Shown here: in pieces, positions 1 to 12,762 of the stretch
Layout: the number at the start of each line of letters is the position of its first letter
How positions within the stretch are numbered: the first letter of the stretch is position 1
Assembly (NCBI GenBank): GCA_030522415.1
Contig: CM060121.1
Coordinates: forward strand, 16,222,142 to 16,286,141
Length of the DNA: 64,000 bases
From: Channallabes apus
Lineage: Eukaryota; Chordata; Actinopteri; Siluriformes; Clariidae
Direction of reading: 5' to 3'
Notes under the pieces: generated by a model
Database searches by the model: none
What the model was told of the DNA's origin: nothing
The model's input: the letters and a program-made list of their open reading frames with translations, nothing else
Position numbers and translations under genes: made by a program

Positions 1-31
1 TCTCTCCCCCGCTATTCATCCTTTGGCTCCA

Positions 32-34
<3 letters not shown>

Positions 35-75
<41 letters not shown>
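35..75. repeat. (CA)n microsatellite
   Basis: About 20 CA units, followed 85 bases later by a 39-unit TG tract in inverse sense. Confidence 0.97.
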
Positions 76-77
<2 letters not shown>

Positions 78-159
78 ACACAGCCAACTCAACCATCCCC
101 CCTGGCTTAGGCTCGTTAATGATTCAACCTCTCTTATCTGTGTTTGGCAACAACTGTGG

Positions 160-160
<1 letters not shown>

Positions 161-238
<78 letters not shown>
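161..238. repeat. (TG)n microsatellite, 39 units
   Basis: Uninterrupted TG tract; the ORFs through it (poly Cys-Val or Thr-His) are artefacts. Confidence 0.98.
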
Positions 239-239
<1 letters not shown>

Positions 240-241
<2 letters not shown>

Positions 242-1500
242 GTTTTACACAACACCATGGTCACGTAACCACTCCAAACAATAAGGCCCTTTCGAGCAAA
301 GGGAGTTATGAGGAAATAGTCCGAGTGTGTTATTTGATCTGAAAAGGACATGTGACTGTGCAAGGTGGGTGGATGGGGACAGCGCTCAGCAAACATCTAT
401 CGTTATAACCACCTTTATGCATTTGTAAATTTGTATATAGAATTTGGAGCACTATTGTATACATCTGATATCTCTGTTTACTGTACTGTAAGTGAGGCTA
501 CACATCATGAACTTTTCGAATAAGCATGCTCTTTCAAACCAAATAGTCCAACCATCAACACCCCCCCCCACCCCTCCACCCCAGTAAAAAAAAAAAAATA
601 GTACAATATTCCCGGTTACTTTCAGACCTAAGTAAGGTTAGTTCAAGTCCCCTGCAAATAATTCATTTTGCATTTATTCAGCCATTTTCTGAAATATGTT
701 TGGCTCTTCCAAGAAGGAAATGCACAGACACAGTATATCTTGAACAAAGGTCAACTTCCTACTATCAGGACAAAGTCAACTTTCATAAAAGACTTTCCCT
801 ATTTGATGTCATCATGATCCAATACGAATAAGAAATTAGATTTCGACATAGGCAGTACAAAACAAATATCATAATGATGAATTACAATTACTAATGGTTA
901 TAAAACATGATAAACAGCTTGGCTTTCTCCACTCAATGTAATTGGCAAGCAAACACCAACACTGTCCTCAGACAGCCCGTACATGGGTGGAGATCTCAAC
1001 CCCCCAGTGTTGAATCAAAAGTTATGCCCTTGAATTTAGAAATTAAAACCTGAAAAAAGCTGAGTTTAAGCCAACATTAAAAATTCGAATAGATTCTACT
1101 TCTACTATCTAAACAAAAACATATTTACAGTAGCTCTCAAATGTTCTCACTTGCATTTTGATTCTTGACCAAATTAAAGTCAAGTTATTCGAAGCCTCCG
1201 TGCAGAGAAATCCAAATTCGCTCCCTGTCATAAATAATCTATAAGGACTGTACAGTTATAGACCTTACCTATGTCCGATCATAAACGGCTGAGTAAACAA
1301 AGAGAGACCTTGAACTCTGAGGCCACTGGCATTGGGGCATGTTTGAAAAATGTAAGCTGATAATACTTGTGTTTAGAAAATCAATCATATTTTGTTTATC
1401 TATCAATAAGTCTTGTTTATTGATTGATGGAAGAGGTAAATAACAGATTTCATCATTGTGAACTAAGGATTATCGGACAAAATAAAGGCAGGATATTTAA
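240..1500. other. No feature recognised
   Basis: AT-rich sequence with a C9 run near 562 and A12 near 586. No exon, repeat family or RNA gene that I could support. Confidence 0.5.
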
Positions 1501-1537
1501 TTTTTAATTCACTCTCTCTTTCTTTCTCTCTGTCTCA

Positions 1538-1539
<2 letters not shown>

Positions 1540-1619
<80 letters not shown>
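1540..1619. repeat. Compound (CA)n(GA)n microsatellite
   Basis: CA tract to about 1592, then GA tract to 1619, preceded by a pyrimidine-rich (TCTC) stretch. Confidence 0.97.
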
Positions 1620-2189
1620 ACGTTGAACCCTGAGGCCATTGAGGCTGTATTAAAGGTTCAGTCAGGGCATGTAAAAAAAAAAAAAAAAAGTGGTTGACAA
1701 ACCCTAAAATCCATCATTATTTCAACATTGTAACCATGAAACCTCTTGCTTTCTCAGAAAGCGAGTGAAAGATAGATAGAGACCATGAACCCTGGATCAT
1801 TGAGGCCAGTGAGATAATATTAATAGCTGCTGTGCAGCAGTGCTCAGAGAGTCAGGTTACAGGAGCAGCCTTCACCCCCCACAACCCCCCCCCCCTCGCT
1901 TCTTCCTTGTGCCTTAAAGAGGTAGAAAACATGCAATCACTTTAAGGCTCATGGGACTGGTTCTGTATTTCAGAAAATGCCACTGCACGTCCAAATATGA
2001 ATGACATTTCAAATATATTTCAATATAATAGCTGGCACATTGGCAGAGCAGATAGTGTGAGCTTGGATTGCTGTTTGCTGGTTTCCTTGGGGTTTTCAGG
2101 TTTCATCCCACCTCACAAAAACATGCCAATAGGTGAACTGGTTACGATAAATTCCTTTACTGTGGATAATGTCAATGACTGAATTGTAC

Positions 2190-2805
2190 TAGAGGCTAAT
2201 CAACAAGCAAGCAGACGTTCAAGGCTTTAAGGGCATGTCAAAGGCATGGGTAATATGAGGCGTATTTAAGACAAACCGAAAATTTCTTATGAATGAAGGC
2301 GTAAAACCGATTGATAAACATTTGAATGGTGCAAACATTGCAAAAAGTCAGCACCTCCGTAAATGACGATCCTGAGCAAGTGGCTCAGAGCCAACTTCAT
2401 GGGTTTATTCTCATGAACATTCAGTGAGTGGAATGCCTGATTCTTAAAAGAAATCAACAGATTTGTCAAAACATGAATACACAATCATTTACAAACACTA
2501 CTTGCACATTACATGCCACATGGGAGTTATAGCCAAAGTTTTGACCTTGCTCCAAGCCATTTCCACATGTTTGTTATTAAAGGAGTTCCTAAGAGGCCAG
2601 CGTTTCAGCCGTGATGCAGACAGTCCGATCATATCTCTGGTGTTAATGAGAAAATTTCCTACCTTGATGTTATCCAAGCAGTAGTGGAACCTACAGTACA
2701 TGTAGTGTAGCAGGGTATTATATAGAGAAATAAAGGTAATGTTGTAAGTCTGCACAATTAGAAAAGTTCCGGTTTGACTTGAACGCACCTTGTATAATAA
2801 TGTAA
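2190..2805 (+). mobile_element. Mariner-like remnant
   Basis: AAGGAGTTCCTAAGAGGCCA and GCGTTTCAGCCGTGATGCAG encode the broken end of a mariner transposase (PDLAPS-FHMF-KEFL-GQRF block). The tail TTCCGGTTTGACTTGAACGC matches the 22.6-kb and 30.6-kb copies. Many stops. Confidence 0.7.
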
Positions 2806-2809
2806 TTTT

Positions 2810-5640
2810 GTTACATAATTAATTTTATTAATAAATAATGTTGTGGACATATTATGAATTAACTTATAAACTGTACTAACAAATGCAGTTGACGCAAACA
2901 GTGGTAATTATAGGTCACGGCTAAACTTTCAAGCTTATTTATTTGAAATTATTTACAGGGAATCATAATTACAGAATAAACATTGAATAATGATTTGCTT
3001 GCATTTGGGACGTGGCAGATTATTTAAGCAGCAACAATAGTAACAGTAAGGCAGTCTTTATAGATCTGGGTAATTAAACCTACTTGCAATGAATCCTATT
3101 AGATTACTGTAGTTTTTACAAATGCTTCCTTATCAGCAACTCGATCCTAAACTCATGCAGTAAGTGTATTTTTTTAAATGGATGATTTAGTCAAAACCAT
3201 GATTTGTAAATGTTGCAGGACCTAAAAAGGAGAACCTTTATGCCAACAGTCTGTAAACATAATGCACAAATTAAAAAAACGAATCTAAACACATTAGATG
3301 TGCGTATTTAATTTTTTATTTAAAAAAAAAAGTCTTTTTATAAACTGCCCTTGTTTAGAATGTGGTTTCGATCACTTAACAGTGCTGTTTCAAGCAGGTA
3401 TATGAATATTTGGTTATTTATGCAAAAGAGTTAGACCACAGGTGTGCATCAGGACTGGGTTGCTGCTTACCCAAACAAAAAAAAAGTCGGTTTGAACGGC
3501 GGTTTTTACATTCATATATAAACCCTGTGGCACAAAGAAAGGCCACATTCATTTACATCGGAACATGTTGGAAGTGGTCGCTTGCTTATTGACTCAACAC
3601 GTCTCATTCTCATCTCTTATTTGGAACGTCATTATCTTCTAGCCTCATAAATTCTAGTGCAAAAGTGTTGGTTACCAAACCTATTCGGCTGATCGACTAC
3701 ACTTGGGGTAAGAGGAAACATTAAAATGTATTGTGAATGTAACTGGTGTCCCATACAGAGTGTATTCCAAACTGCTCCAAGAATCCATTGCACCCTGAAC
3801 AAGACTTAACATTTTCCTTTTAAACCAACTTTGTGACTTTTTCTTCTGTAAATTCATCCCCCTTTGTGTTTTTAATATTCTTCTTATTGAAGAGGTGGCG
3901 GTAGGCAACCACAGCTGCACAACAGATTTTATTTTGTTTGTAATAAAAAAATAATAATGAATAAAAGTACACTGGAGAACATCTGGAAATCCGGTACACA
4001 CTACATAACAATTAGTATAAACACAAGCAGGTCATGTGAGAGTGTTGGTGAGTATTCTTTGTGAAACAAAGTAAAAGTTTTGACAGACACAACACTATAT
4101 AAAAATATAAGCATTCTGTTTATTATATTCGCCTTAGAGCTGCTGAATTAATAACCAGATGCCAGATGCTTTGTAATGATTCATCTGTTTTCTTTTCCTT
4201 TAACCTAGCACCTGAGAGTGGGAGGGAAGCAGAGCGCGAAGAAGGGAGGAGAGGAGGGAGGAGAGGAGGGAGGGGAGAACGTCGCCATGTGACAGCGAGT
4301 TCACATGCAGCAGGAGGTAAACGTGTTAGTGTAACACAGTGTCTGAGGCCAGCGCTGTTACGTAAAGCCTAGAAACTGTGCCAAGGGCAGTGCTATAGAA
4401 TAGAGGAAAGAGACACAACAGGAATGTCCAAGGGTTGTGCTGCTGGATGGGGCAGTTTCTGTTTTGAAATTGCTGTAGCATTGTGTCATTTAATATACCT
4501 GTGTTTCAATTACACTCCTTCTTTCAATGTGTTTTAAATCCTGGTTATAGCAAGGATAGTGTTAGTAATGTATCACTGTAGGATTATATTTTAGCTGATA
4601 TAACGTCAGGTGCATTTATACTCATTGAATTAATTTACAAGACAAAAATCCCCACCTTCTTGTGTTTGTCATTGTTTAGGAATGTTTTTAGTTAAACGAG
4701 GTAAAGATGATCCCTGTACTTTTGAATGAGGTTAATCCAAGGACTAGGATTTAACCGGACGGAACCTTCTTAACCGAGTCTGAACTTCCACACCACAGCA
4801 AGAGAAGAGAAGAGAATAGAAGCCATGACCTCAGCATGTTACCCAGCCAGAACATCTTTCCATGAAGCATTGAGTTCCTGGTAATCAGAGATGGCACAAT
4901 CAAAAAACATCAAAAAAGACTTTCATGTTTCTGTTTCTTAAGGGCTTGCACGCAGATGTTAATGTTCTGTACAGAAATGGCTGCTTTAGATGAGTGATTT
5001 CCATTAAAAGTCAGAAACAAGGAAAGCACATTGAATCATTTAAACGGTTCCCTGAATGCACACTTTATCTCATTCATCTTTGTCTCTCGGTGTTAAGGAT
5101 GTTGAAAATGTCGGGAACGAAATCAACGTTTAAGCACCGGCCTGGAAGAACAACACCTGTCGGAAGAGGAAAGTATGTCGAGCCATAAAAAATCATGAGG
5201 AGGAAGAGAGAGAGATCAGCACGCGAAGGCGAATTCTGTATTTTCCTCGCTCCATGTGCTAGCAGCAAGCATGTGAGAGTAGAGCAATCAGCAGCGGTTT
5301 ATGAGTCATGCATGCACAAAGACACGTACAGTAAGAGCTGGAGAACTGTCTGGCTGCAGGTATGCACTCTCTGTCTCACATGCACGGCCTGCACTAATCA
5401 CATCACAAGCACAAGCTGCTACTGAAAAGCCTTTTCTGTTTGTAGTAGCAGCGTAGGAGGAACTGGTCGTCAATGTACAGTAACATTAGGCAAAAATGTG
5501 AGGTCATTTTTTGTAGGCAAATTTTTTGCAGTTTATGTTTCCTTGCCTAACCTGCTAAGGAATCAGGACCAGAGGTTCCTTTTATTATTATTATTTTTTT
5601 TATTATTCATTCATTATAGATAGCCTATAATAACCTATTA
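2810..5640. other. Mostly featureless; one exon-like segment
   Basis: No coding exon with homology. A purine-rich segment 4209-4316 has a strong pyrimidine tract and CCTAG before it and AG|GTAAAC after it on the + strand, so it could be an untranslated exon; it has no protein support. Confidence 0.35.
3712..3805 (-). repeat. Possible SINE-body fragment
   Basis: On the minus strand TGCAATGGATTCTTGGAGCA and TACACTCTGTATGGGACACC resemble the TGGAGCC...TACACCCTGGATGGGACACC body of catfish SINEs. Weak. Confidence 0.35.
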
Positions 5641-5654
5641 AAAAATTTAAAACA

Positions 5655-5825
5655 TCAAATATTCAGAAACAATTCTAGAGTCTGTTAGGGCTCTAGGCAA
5701 AACAATTTGTAGGGGGCCTCTTCAACCAGCATTCATCATCAAAAATCTTATTAATAATAAATAAGTGTGTCAGCCCTCAGGGGCCCCCTACTGGTCTGGG
5801 GCCCCAAGCATTTGCCTGTCTTAAA
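5655..5825. repeat. Short dispersed repeat
   Basis: GGGCTCTAGGCAAAACAATT and CAGGGGCCCCCTACTGGTCT with GGGGCCCCAAGCA resemble a common fish repeat; a weakly similar piece (ACTAGGCAACTGCCTAAGG) is at 29,540. Confidence 0.4.
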
Positions 5826-5883
5826 CACATATTCAGACAAATGTCTTTTATAATTTCTCTTTGTGAGCTAACTAACAGTGTGG

Positions 5884-6275
5884 TGGGAATGGTGGTGGTG
5901 GGAAGTGGATCAATTTCGATGAAGACCTCACTGTCTTTTAAGATGAACAGGTACAAAAATGTCCACTCAGCGGGTATGCACCTGTAGTAACTCAGTCTAG
6001 GTTGGTTCTCTTTGTGGGGTTGACACGTGTAGTCAATACGCTCTAGGAATTCTTCCTCAAATGTGGAGATCCCCTCTGCAAGAGCTCAGCACCAGGTGCA
6101 AAGATTAATGGATAGAGTTTGCCAGCTGGTGGGGGTGATGATGTAGGCCCCGAGGTTGGAATCGAGGCAGTTCTCATAACGTTTCAAGTTTATCCCTGTG
6201 TGATGCAACCCAGAGGATACCTCAGAAAAGAAGTCCAGGTTTGCTAGACAGAGTTGTCCATTCTCACATAATGAC
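5884..6275 (-). pseudogene. Unidentified ORF relic (possible retropseudogene)
   Basis: About 130 minus-strand codons interrupted by a single TGA. The translated text is protein-like, not repeat-like: LANLDFFSEVSSGLHHTGIN, RYENCLDSNLGAYIITPTSW, then after the stop STFEEEFLERIDYTCQPHKE, LSYYRCIPAEWTFLYLFILK and SEVFIEIDPLP. No splice-site pair frames it convincingly. I do not recognise the family. It could be a processed pseudogene, a piece of an unknown transposon ORF, or chance. Confidence 0.35.
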
Positions 6276-6854
6276 CTACAGTACCTATCTTAGCTCAGCT
6301 TTTCATAATGAGTGTCTCAGTGCCTGGGATGTTAGGCTTGCCCAGTGATGCTGTGTCCGGAACTCGATCTTGCCAAGTTAACTAATAATAATCTATTTAT
6401 AAATATCGAAGTTATATCCATGCACTGGTCGCTTTATTATTATACCTGCAGGTTGATTTATTTCAGGTTGAAACTAACATACATATTTGCCTGTCTTATT
6501 GTACAGTAAAACTCTCTGCCTAACTTATTAATACAAAGAAATCAAATTTTGTAAGGCTGAGTTTTTTGCAGCTTTTTTACGCTAAGTTGTACTTCTTTTA
6601 TCGTCAGCCAATTACATTCCCTGTTCGGTAATCGGAGAGTGAATCACAGATGAGAAAATCGAGAAAAGTAGATTGGATAAAGATTAAGTTTTATTTTCAG
6701 TGACACACGACTCCAGTGCATTAAAATTAACTTATACATACCACTTCAATACTGTTATTTCAGAGGTGAAAATAGTAAGTAATGCCCGTAAAATATTTAG
6801 TTTGGTTTTTCTAATTAATATATATTGGTGCAGATGTTTGTTTACATTGAGCAA

Positions 6855-7022
6855 GTCCATTTAGCAGACACCCTTATCCAGAGTGACCTTGATTTTTATC
6901 TCATTATATATATCTGAGCAGTTGAGGGCCTTGTTCAGGGGCCCAACAGGGACATGGGATTTGAACCTGAAACATTCTGTCTGTAGTCCAATGCTTTAAC
7001 CACTGAGCTACCCCGACCCAGT
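6855..7022 (-). mobile_element. Second tRNA-SINE family, reverse orientation
   Basis: CATTTAGCAGACACCCTTAT, then GAGGGCCTTGTTCAGGGGCC and a tRNA-like end CAATGCTTTAACCACTGAGC. This is the common fish repeat of the GGCAGACGCTCTTATCCAGA type. Confidence 0.75.
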
Positions 7023-7024
7023 AG

Positions 7025-8215
7025 CTTTTACTCACCATTTTGATTCCACTTAAACTTTCATGGTTAAACTTCATGCAGATATCTAAATATTGGAAAAAGT
7101 TTAAATCAATTCTGTCCAGTGGTTGATTTAAGACGCACCCACAGTTTGCCATGCAGTACACTGTCAAAACTTGAGGTTTATAATATGGCACATAACCGCT
7201 TCTAAATTCCCATTTAAAGTTCAGATTTAACTTTAGGCAAATACTGTACCTAAGGACTGGCAAAGTTTCATTGAATTCTGCCAGTTCTGCATGATGTGAC
7301 AAATCTGGTTGGACAGACATACAGTATAGACATACCTGTACAGACAGAAAATGAAGCATAAAGATGAAATGTAAAGATATCATTGAAAGAGCGAGTTCTG
7401 GTCTACAGTATGTATAGACAAACCTTTCTTTTATTTAAATAGATGATATGAAAAAAAATGGTCAGCAGTCCTCTGGCAGAAAACATTCTGTTGATGAATA
7501 AGGTAAGAGATTATTGGTCATTCTGCCTCAAACTGACAAAAAGGCTAAGGTAACTCAAATAACCATTCATAAGAACTATGGTAAGCAGAAAAGTATTTTA
7601 CTCACCAAAACTGGACAGCTGAAGAATAAAAACATTGCCTAGTCCTTTCATGACATGGAATTAATATCATTTATGGTATGTTAGATACAGTCACGATGCT
7701 TTTGACTGTAGCAGATGCAGGAAATAGGACTTTACTTCCGCTCGGCTAGAAACATCTAATACAGTATGTATCTTTCACCAACAAGTGGGTTGGTTGAGGC
7801 AGCTCTTGAATGTTTAAACGCTGACTATGTGAGCCATGTGGTGTTTATTTTTCTATTTTTATTTTTTTGTAGACCTAGCCAATACTGTTACCTCTGCATT
7901 AAATTAAAATGAGGGAAGTAGAACAATCACTGGCCAAAATATCTCAGACACAAACTGAGTCAGGTTTCGAGAAAAAGGGCAATGAGTTCCCATCGCTAAA
8001 TGCCTGCGTAAACACTGCTCCTGATTGCATGAATGTTGGTGGTCCATATAAAATGTTTGTTCTTTGTTTATAGAGCCTGAGACACAGCAATGTCCAAAAT
8101 TTCCACTGATCCAGATTTACTTACAGTAGTAGGTATGATACAAAAAACAAATCTGTTTCAGAGACACAGTGCCAAACTGTGTTGCTTGCAGATAAGGGTT
8201 ACACTGCATTTTACA
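7025..8215. other. No feature recognised
   Basis: AT-rich, short ORFs only, nothing with family resemblance. The next SINE starts at 8229. Confidence 0.5.
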
Positions 8216-8228
8216 CTTACATTACAGG

Positions 8229-8582
8229 TAACGGTGTAGTGGTTAGCACTGTCGCCTTGCACCTCCAGGGTCCGGGTTCGATTTCCCGGCCAGGCTCGAT
8301 TCCCGTCTCTGTGTGCATGGAGTTTGCATGTTCTCCCCGTGCTTGGTGGGTTTCCTCCGGGTACTCCGCTTTCCTCCCACAGTCCAAAGACATGCAGATT
8401 AGGCTAATTGGCATTCCCAAATTGACCATAGTGTGTGAATGAGTGTGTGTGTGTGTGCTCTGCTATGGATTGGCACGCTGTCCAGGGTGTACCCTGCCTT
8501 GTGCCCAGAGTCTCCTGGGATAGGCTCCAGGTCCCCGCGACCCTAAAGACAGGATAAAGCGGTATAGAAGATGAATGAATGA
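8229..8582 (+). mobile_element. tRNA-derived SINE (V-SINE/Mermaid-like)
   Basis: Head GGTGTAGTGGTTAGCACTGT and T-arm-like GGGTTCGATTTCCC, then the conserved body (GTTTGCATGTTCTCCCCGTG), ending in (GAAT)n. Flanked by the 8-bp duplication ATTACAGG at 8221-8228 and 8583-8590. Confidence 0.9.
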
Positions 8583-8869
8583 ATTACAGGCACTTTCTCA
8601 GAGATCTGTCATGAAATAGGGATACGATTTGGATCAGCTCCAGTCATTGTGACACATTTGTTCGTCTTTAGCAATAAGGTCTCTTATGTTGTTGGTGTTC
8701 AGGTCGATGTGAATGCTGTATTAATATGTTCCTGAGACCTGTCAGATAAAAACAGGTTGAAAATTTACAGCATTTTTGTTTGGTTGTTATTGTTATTTTT
8801 ACATAATACACTATTTTTCATAATACTGTACAATATTGTATCTGGTGTAACTAAGGGGCAAACTCCATT

Positions 8870-9430
8870 TCAATGCAGAAGTGCTACAATAGCCCAGAAA
8901 AGGCTCCAAACATCAGTCAAGGTCCATAGAGTCGCATGTTAAATTGTCCATAGCTTGATTTCCCATTTATGACAACTATACCTAGGTGAATTTTATGCAA
9001 CTCATCATTAAAGTTACATTAAGCCATAAATTATGCCATTAAGCCATTATGCATAATTAGGGGCGTGACCAATTTGAGTGGCAGCTGCTGCATTGAAGGC
9101 GTCACGCCGCTAGCTTTAACCTTGGCTTTGCATCACTTTAGCTAACTGGAATCACTGTAGTTTAACTTACCACAAGTGATGATGTCGGAGTTGACAAGGG
9201 ACAACTTCGGGTTCATTTAAATGCAACGTAACATTAATATTTTAGCTAAGCTACCGTTGACTAGCTAGCTAGCTTGTGGTAAGTATACATGTCAGCACCT
9301 ACTCAGATAGCAACAACCAGAGCTCCCACTGCACTTCAAAACTGCTCTTCAGAAAATCTATGGGTGATGTCATGAAGGGTTTGTCCAGCTTTTATATAGT
9401 CTGGGGGTGTGACTAATATATGGTGTCATT
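8870..9430. repeat. Dispersed fish repeat, possible DNA transposon
   Basis: Contains GAATTTTATGCAACTCATCA, GGGGCGTGACCAATTTGAGT, GGCGTCACGCCGCTAGCT and GGGTGATGTCATGAAGGGTT. These blocks recur in teleost genomes as one repeat; no coding frame or clear ends visible. Confidence 0.45.
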
Positions 9431-10147
9431 TTCTTTACAATTACCATTAAATGCTTCAACCATCCTTGGCAAAGGCATTGCTCCATATTTTCAGAGACTG
9501 TTTTTCCAGAGCTTTTTCTTCCCAGTATACTCTTCATGATCACATCTCATGTCATCATCACTGGCCATCTTGTTAAGCTTGTTGATTTACACCACCCATT
9601 ACCTGATCAATCGTTTCTTCAGCCAGCAGCAATTTTAAATCACAATACTGGAATAACGTTCATTTATACTTTTCCCAATAGCATGAATCCAGCTGTTAGT
9701 GGTGGCCAGGTCCAAAAAAAATGAGCACTGTGCAGACTGTTCATTTTCTTTGTGCTGGTAAGAATAAAGAGGTTCAACACTGTTGGACATAGCTTCCCAG
9801 CAACAAACCACATTTAAAAGGTATCATCTGTTCGTCTAATGACTCCCTGTCTGCTTATAGTTGTTTGGGGGAGTCTTGTGGGAGTCTTGTGGGAGTCTGG
9901 TTAGTTGTGGCTGAACTTTCCATTGAATATCATGTACACGGAAATAAAAAGATCACTTTTTATATTACTTTATTTTCAAATCTTTAAGAATCAAGTCATA
10001 TTTATAGACGTGGCAATGAGGGGTACCCTCTGCTTTGCTTCAAATACATGTTCTCCTCCATTGTGGGTGTTCAAACCTAATTAGAAAAATGCGTAAAATA
10101 CAATTTCTGTACTGTAATGAATGAATTAGCATCAGAACCCTAGATTA

Positions 10148-10398
10148 CATTGATCAGCCAAAATATTATATCCATTAACATTAAAACCACCCAGGTTTTG
10201 GGTTCCTCTTGTGGCACAGGGACGGTTCTGGCCTCCTGGGGCATGGCGCACTGTGGCGGCTCATGTGGTGTAGGGAACATGATTTTGGTCCTCCAGGGCA
10301 TGGCAAGCCTTGGGTGCCTTTAATCGTCAGTTTGCTGGTGTACAGTTAGTGATCATTGTTATTCACGTCACCTTTCAGTGGTCATAATATTATTGGTG
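10148..10398. mobile_element. Tc1/mariner MITE
   Basis: Left CATTGATCAGCCAAAATATT and right CAGTGGTCATAATATTATTG with TA on both sides, the ends of the fish GATCAGCCATAACATTAAAA-type family. Interior is noncoding. Confidence 0.75.
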
Positions 10399-11694
10399 TA
10401 TAAGTAACGTTTGACACAATATGAACCATGATGGGTTCGTTGATGACCTTTTGCTTAAACGCTAGTCCCTTATCAGCTGTAGCGTTCTGGTAGCTGGTGT
10501 GTGGCAGCTATTTTAAAAAGGCCAAACTTGGTGTGACAACAAATGTGACATTGCTACAAAGCCCAGAGTATCCTCTAAACAATAGAATAGGATTCAGGAT
10601 GATTATCTATGGTTCTTGAGACTGTGAATTTAAATGCCAGTCTGCCACAGAGTTCACAAAATGAATTGCTGGGTCTCGGGAGTATAATTCAGATTGGTGT
10701 CAGTGCAAGGCCAGCAATTATTCTTGCCTTTTCATGCCATCCGGTAATATTTTACCTACAAAATGTTTTCCAGATCTAACAGTTTTAGAAGTATTTTAGT
10801 TCCTAGAATGTTGAGCAGAATTGTTTCCATGACATTAGGCTTTGTCTAACCAGAAATGTTCCGTGAAGAATGTTGCAAGAACGTTATTAAGCAAGCACTA
10901 TTGTATCATATTTTAAGGATATTGCATTATTTTGTAACCTTACAGCCTAAAAGTCTTCTGTCTAATACTGCAGTGCTATTAGTGAAGGTTCTGATTCTCT
11001 GGTAGCTTAGATAGTGTTGGCTGTGCTTTATGCATTGCAGTTACACATACAGTAAAAGCTGTAATTCATGTTCAGACCAAACCACTTTCAGCGCTGCAAG
11101 TCTATGTCTGAAGTTCTGCTTCCTGTCAAGTTTGAATAACAGGCAGAGAAAAGAAGATATCTGGATGTAGTGCTCATTTACTGTACCTGATTGATCTGGA
11201 CACTGATTGCACGCACGATAACAATACCCTCTATTATACAAAAGTTGGACTTGTAACACCACGAGCCGAGAGTAATGCTCTACGCCACTCTGAATGAACC
11301 ACACCTACCTTTACTGTACTGTATATCACTGGACTTCAGCCACAGACACATGAGTTAAATTAGCTATGGATCACATGGATCATAATTCCTCATTTTTATG
11401 TCTCTGTTTAACATCTGGATATGTGTTGCCTGCCCACTGCACACAGAGTTTTGTGAAAGTTTCTCTTTGTGTAATATTTTGGGAGCAGTCGTATCTTTTT
11501 CAGCTCCTATAGGCAAAGTAAGTACAAGGTCTGATACACGTTGCATGGGTTTTTCATTTTTTTTTTCTAAGAATACATTGTGCAGGCATGTACTGTACAT
11601 TCACGAAAGAGGAAGCTGACATTATTCAGAGGGAGGGTCATATCTAGAATGTGAGATTGTGCGCAATATTTTGCAATTTAGTGTGAAAAGTGTG

Positions 11695-11696
<2 letters not shown>

Positions 11697-11760
<64 letters not shown>

Positions 11761-11783
11761 CATGTGTGTGTGTGTGTGTGTGT
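11697..11783. repeat. (TG)n microsatellite with CG interruption
   Basis: TG tract broken by GCGCGCGCA near 11,755. Confidence 0.97.
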
Positions 11784-12694
11784 AATAAATATAAGTGCTA
11801 AGAGTAAGTGCTGCTATTGTTCAGTTTATAGAAATGTAATAGAGCAGCATTACAGACATTCAATCAAATGAAGATATATATAGCAGGTATTTGCATGGTT
11901 TGTGACAGGCATTCTTATGTAAGTGTTCGTAAACATACACACCCTTGTAAAAGAGCTCACATCTGAATAAAATATCCATCAAACACAACAAAACATCCCA
12001 CTGATTACGGGGAGGATCACATGTATCTGGAACCAGTGCACATACAGTATAATGACTTCCTACAACAGCAATAAAGCAATAAAGTGGAACTCATGATAAA
12101 ACGCAAGCATCTCTTGTAAACGCCATGTGAGTGCTCGGCTGCGCAGTTTAATGATCAGAGGATCTACGTTTAATGCTGCCTATGAAGACATAGTCAAGAG
12201 CATACAGTAGGAGAGCTTCCTGATCGGTGGATGATAGTTTGTCTGTGAAGGAACAAAGACAGTACTGTTAAACAGTTCTCACTTCCAAACCCTCATCGTC
12301 TGAACTCGATCCTAATGAAAGGGCTGCAGGTAGAGCTATATTTAACTAAGGACCAAATCCTGTTTTGGAATATGCAAACTTAGAAAAGATTTATGGTCTC
12401 TCTGGACTAGAGGGTATGTGAATAAACTTGTTAGCCTGACTTCAGGCGTCGGCTGCTAAGTGGTTGCCCGTTCAGGGCCTCTCAGTGCTGGAAGGTCGTG
12501 GCTGGCTTAGAGCCGAGGCTGAAAATCCCACTGACCTGCCAAAAAATGAGTCAGACCTTTCCACCCAGACACACCGATCAGAGTGGAATGTCAGTGTCTC
12601 TTTGTATCTCCTTTTTTTTCTTTTCTGTTCTTTTACTGTTACGCTGTTCCATTGTGCTAAAGTGCATTATATGTATAAAACCTATAAAAATATA

Positions 12695-12696
<2 letters not shown>

Positions 12697-12758
<62 letters not shown>
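12697..12758. repeat. (TA)n microsatellite
   Basis: About 31 TA units. Confidence 0.97.

Positions 12759-12762
<4 letters not shown>

Larger units (their letters stand above)
9430..12690. other. Intergenic apart from a MITE and a microsatellite
   Basis: Besides the MITE at 10,148-10,398 and the TG tract at 11.7 kb I see no gene. GGGAGTCTTGT is repeated in tandem near 9,875. Confidence 0.45.

Noticed and set aside
23..396. ORFs of repeated His-Thr or Cys-Val across the left edge on both strands
   Set aside because: They are translations of CA/TG microsatellites with no other protein content.
6904..7383. 159-codon minus-strand ORF
   Set aside because: Its C-terminal part is a tRNA-SINE in reverse orientation and the remainder has no recognisable motif or splice sites.
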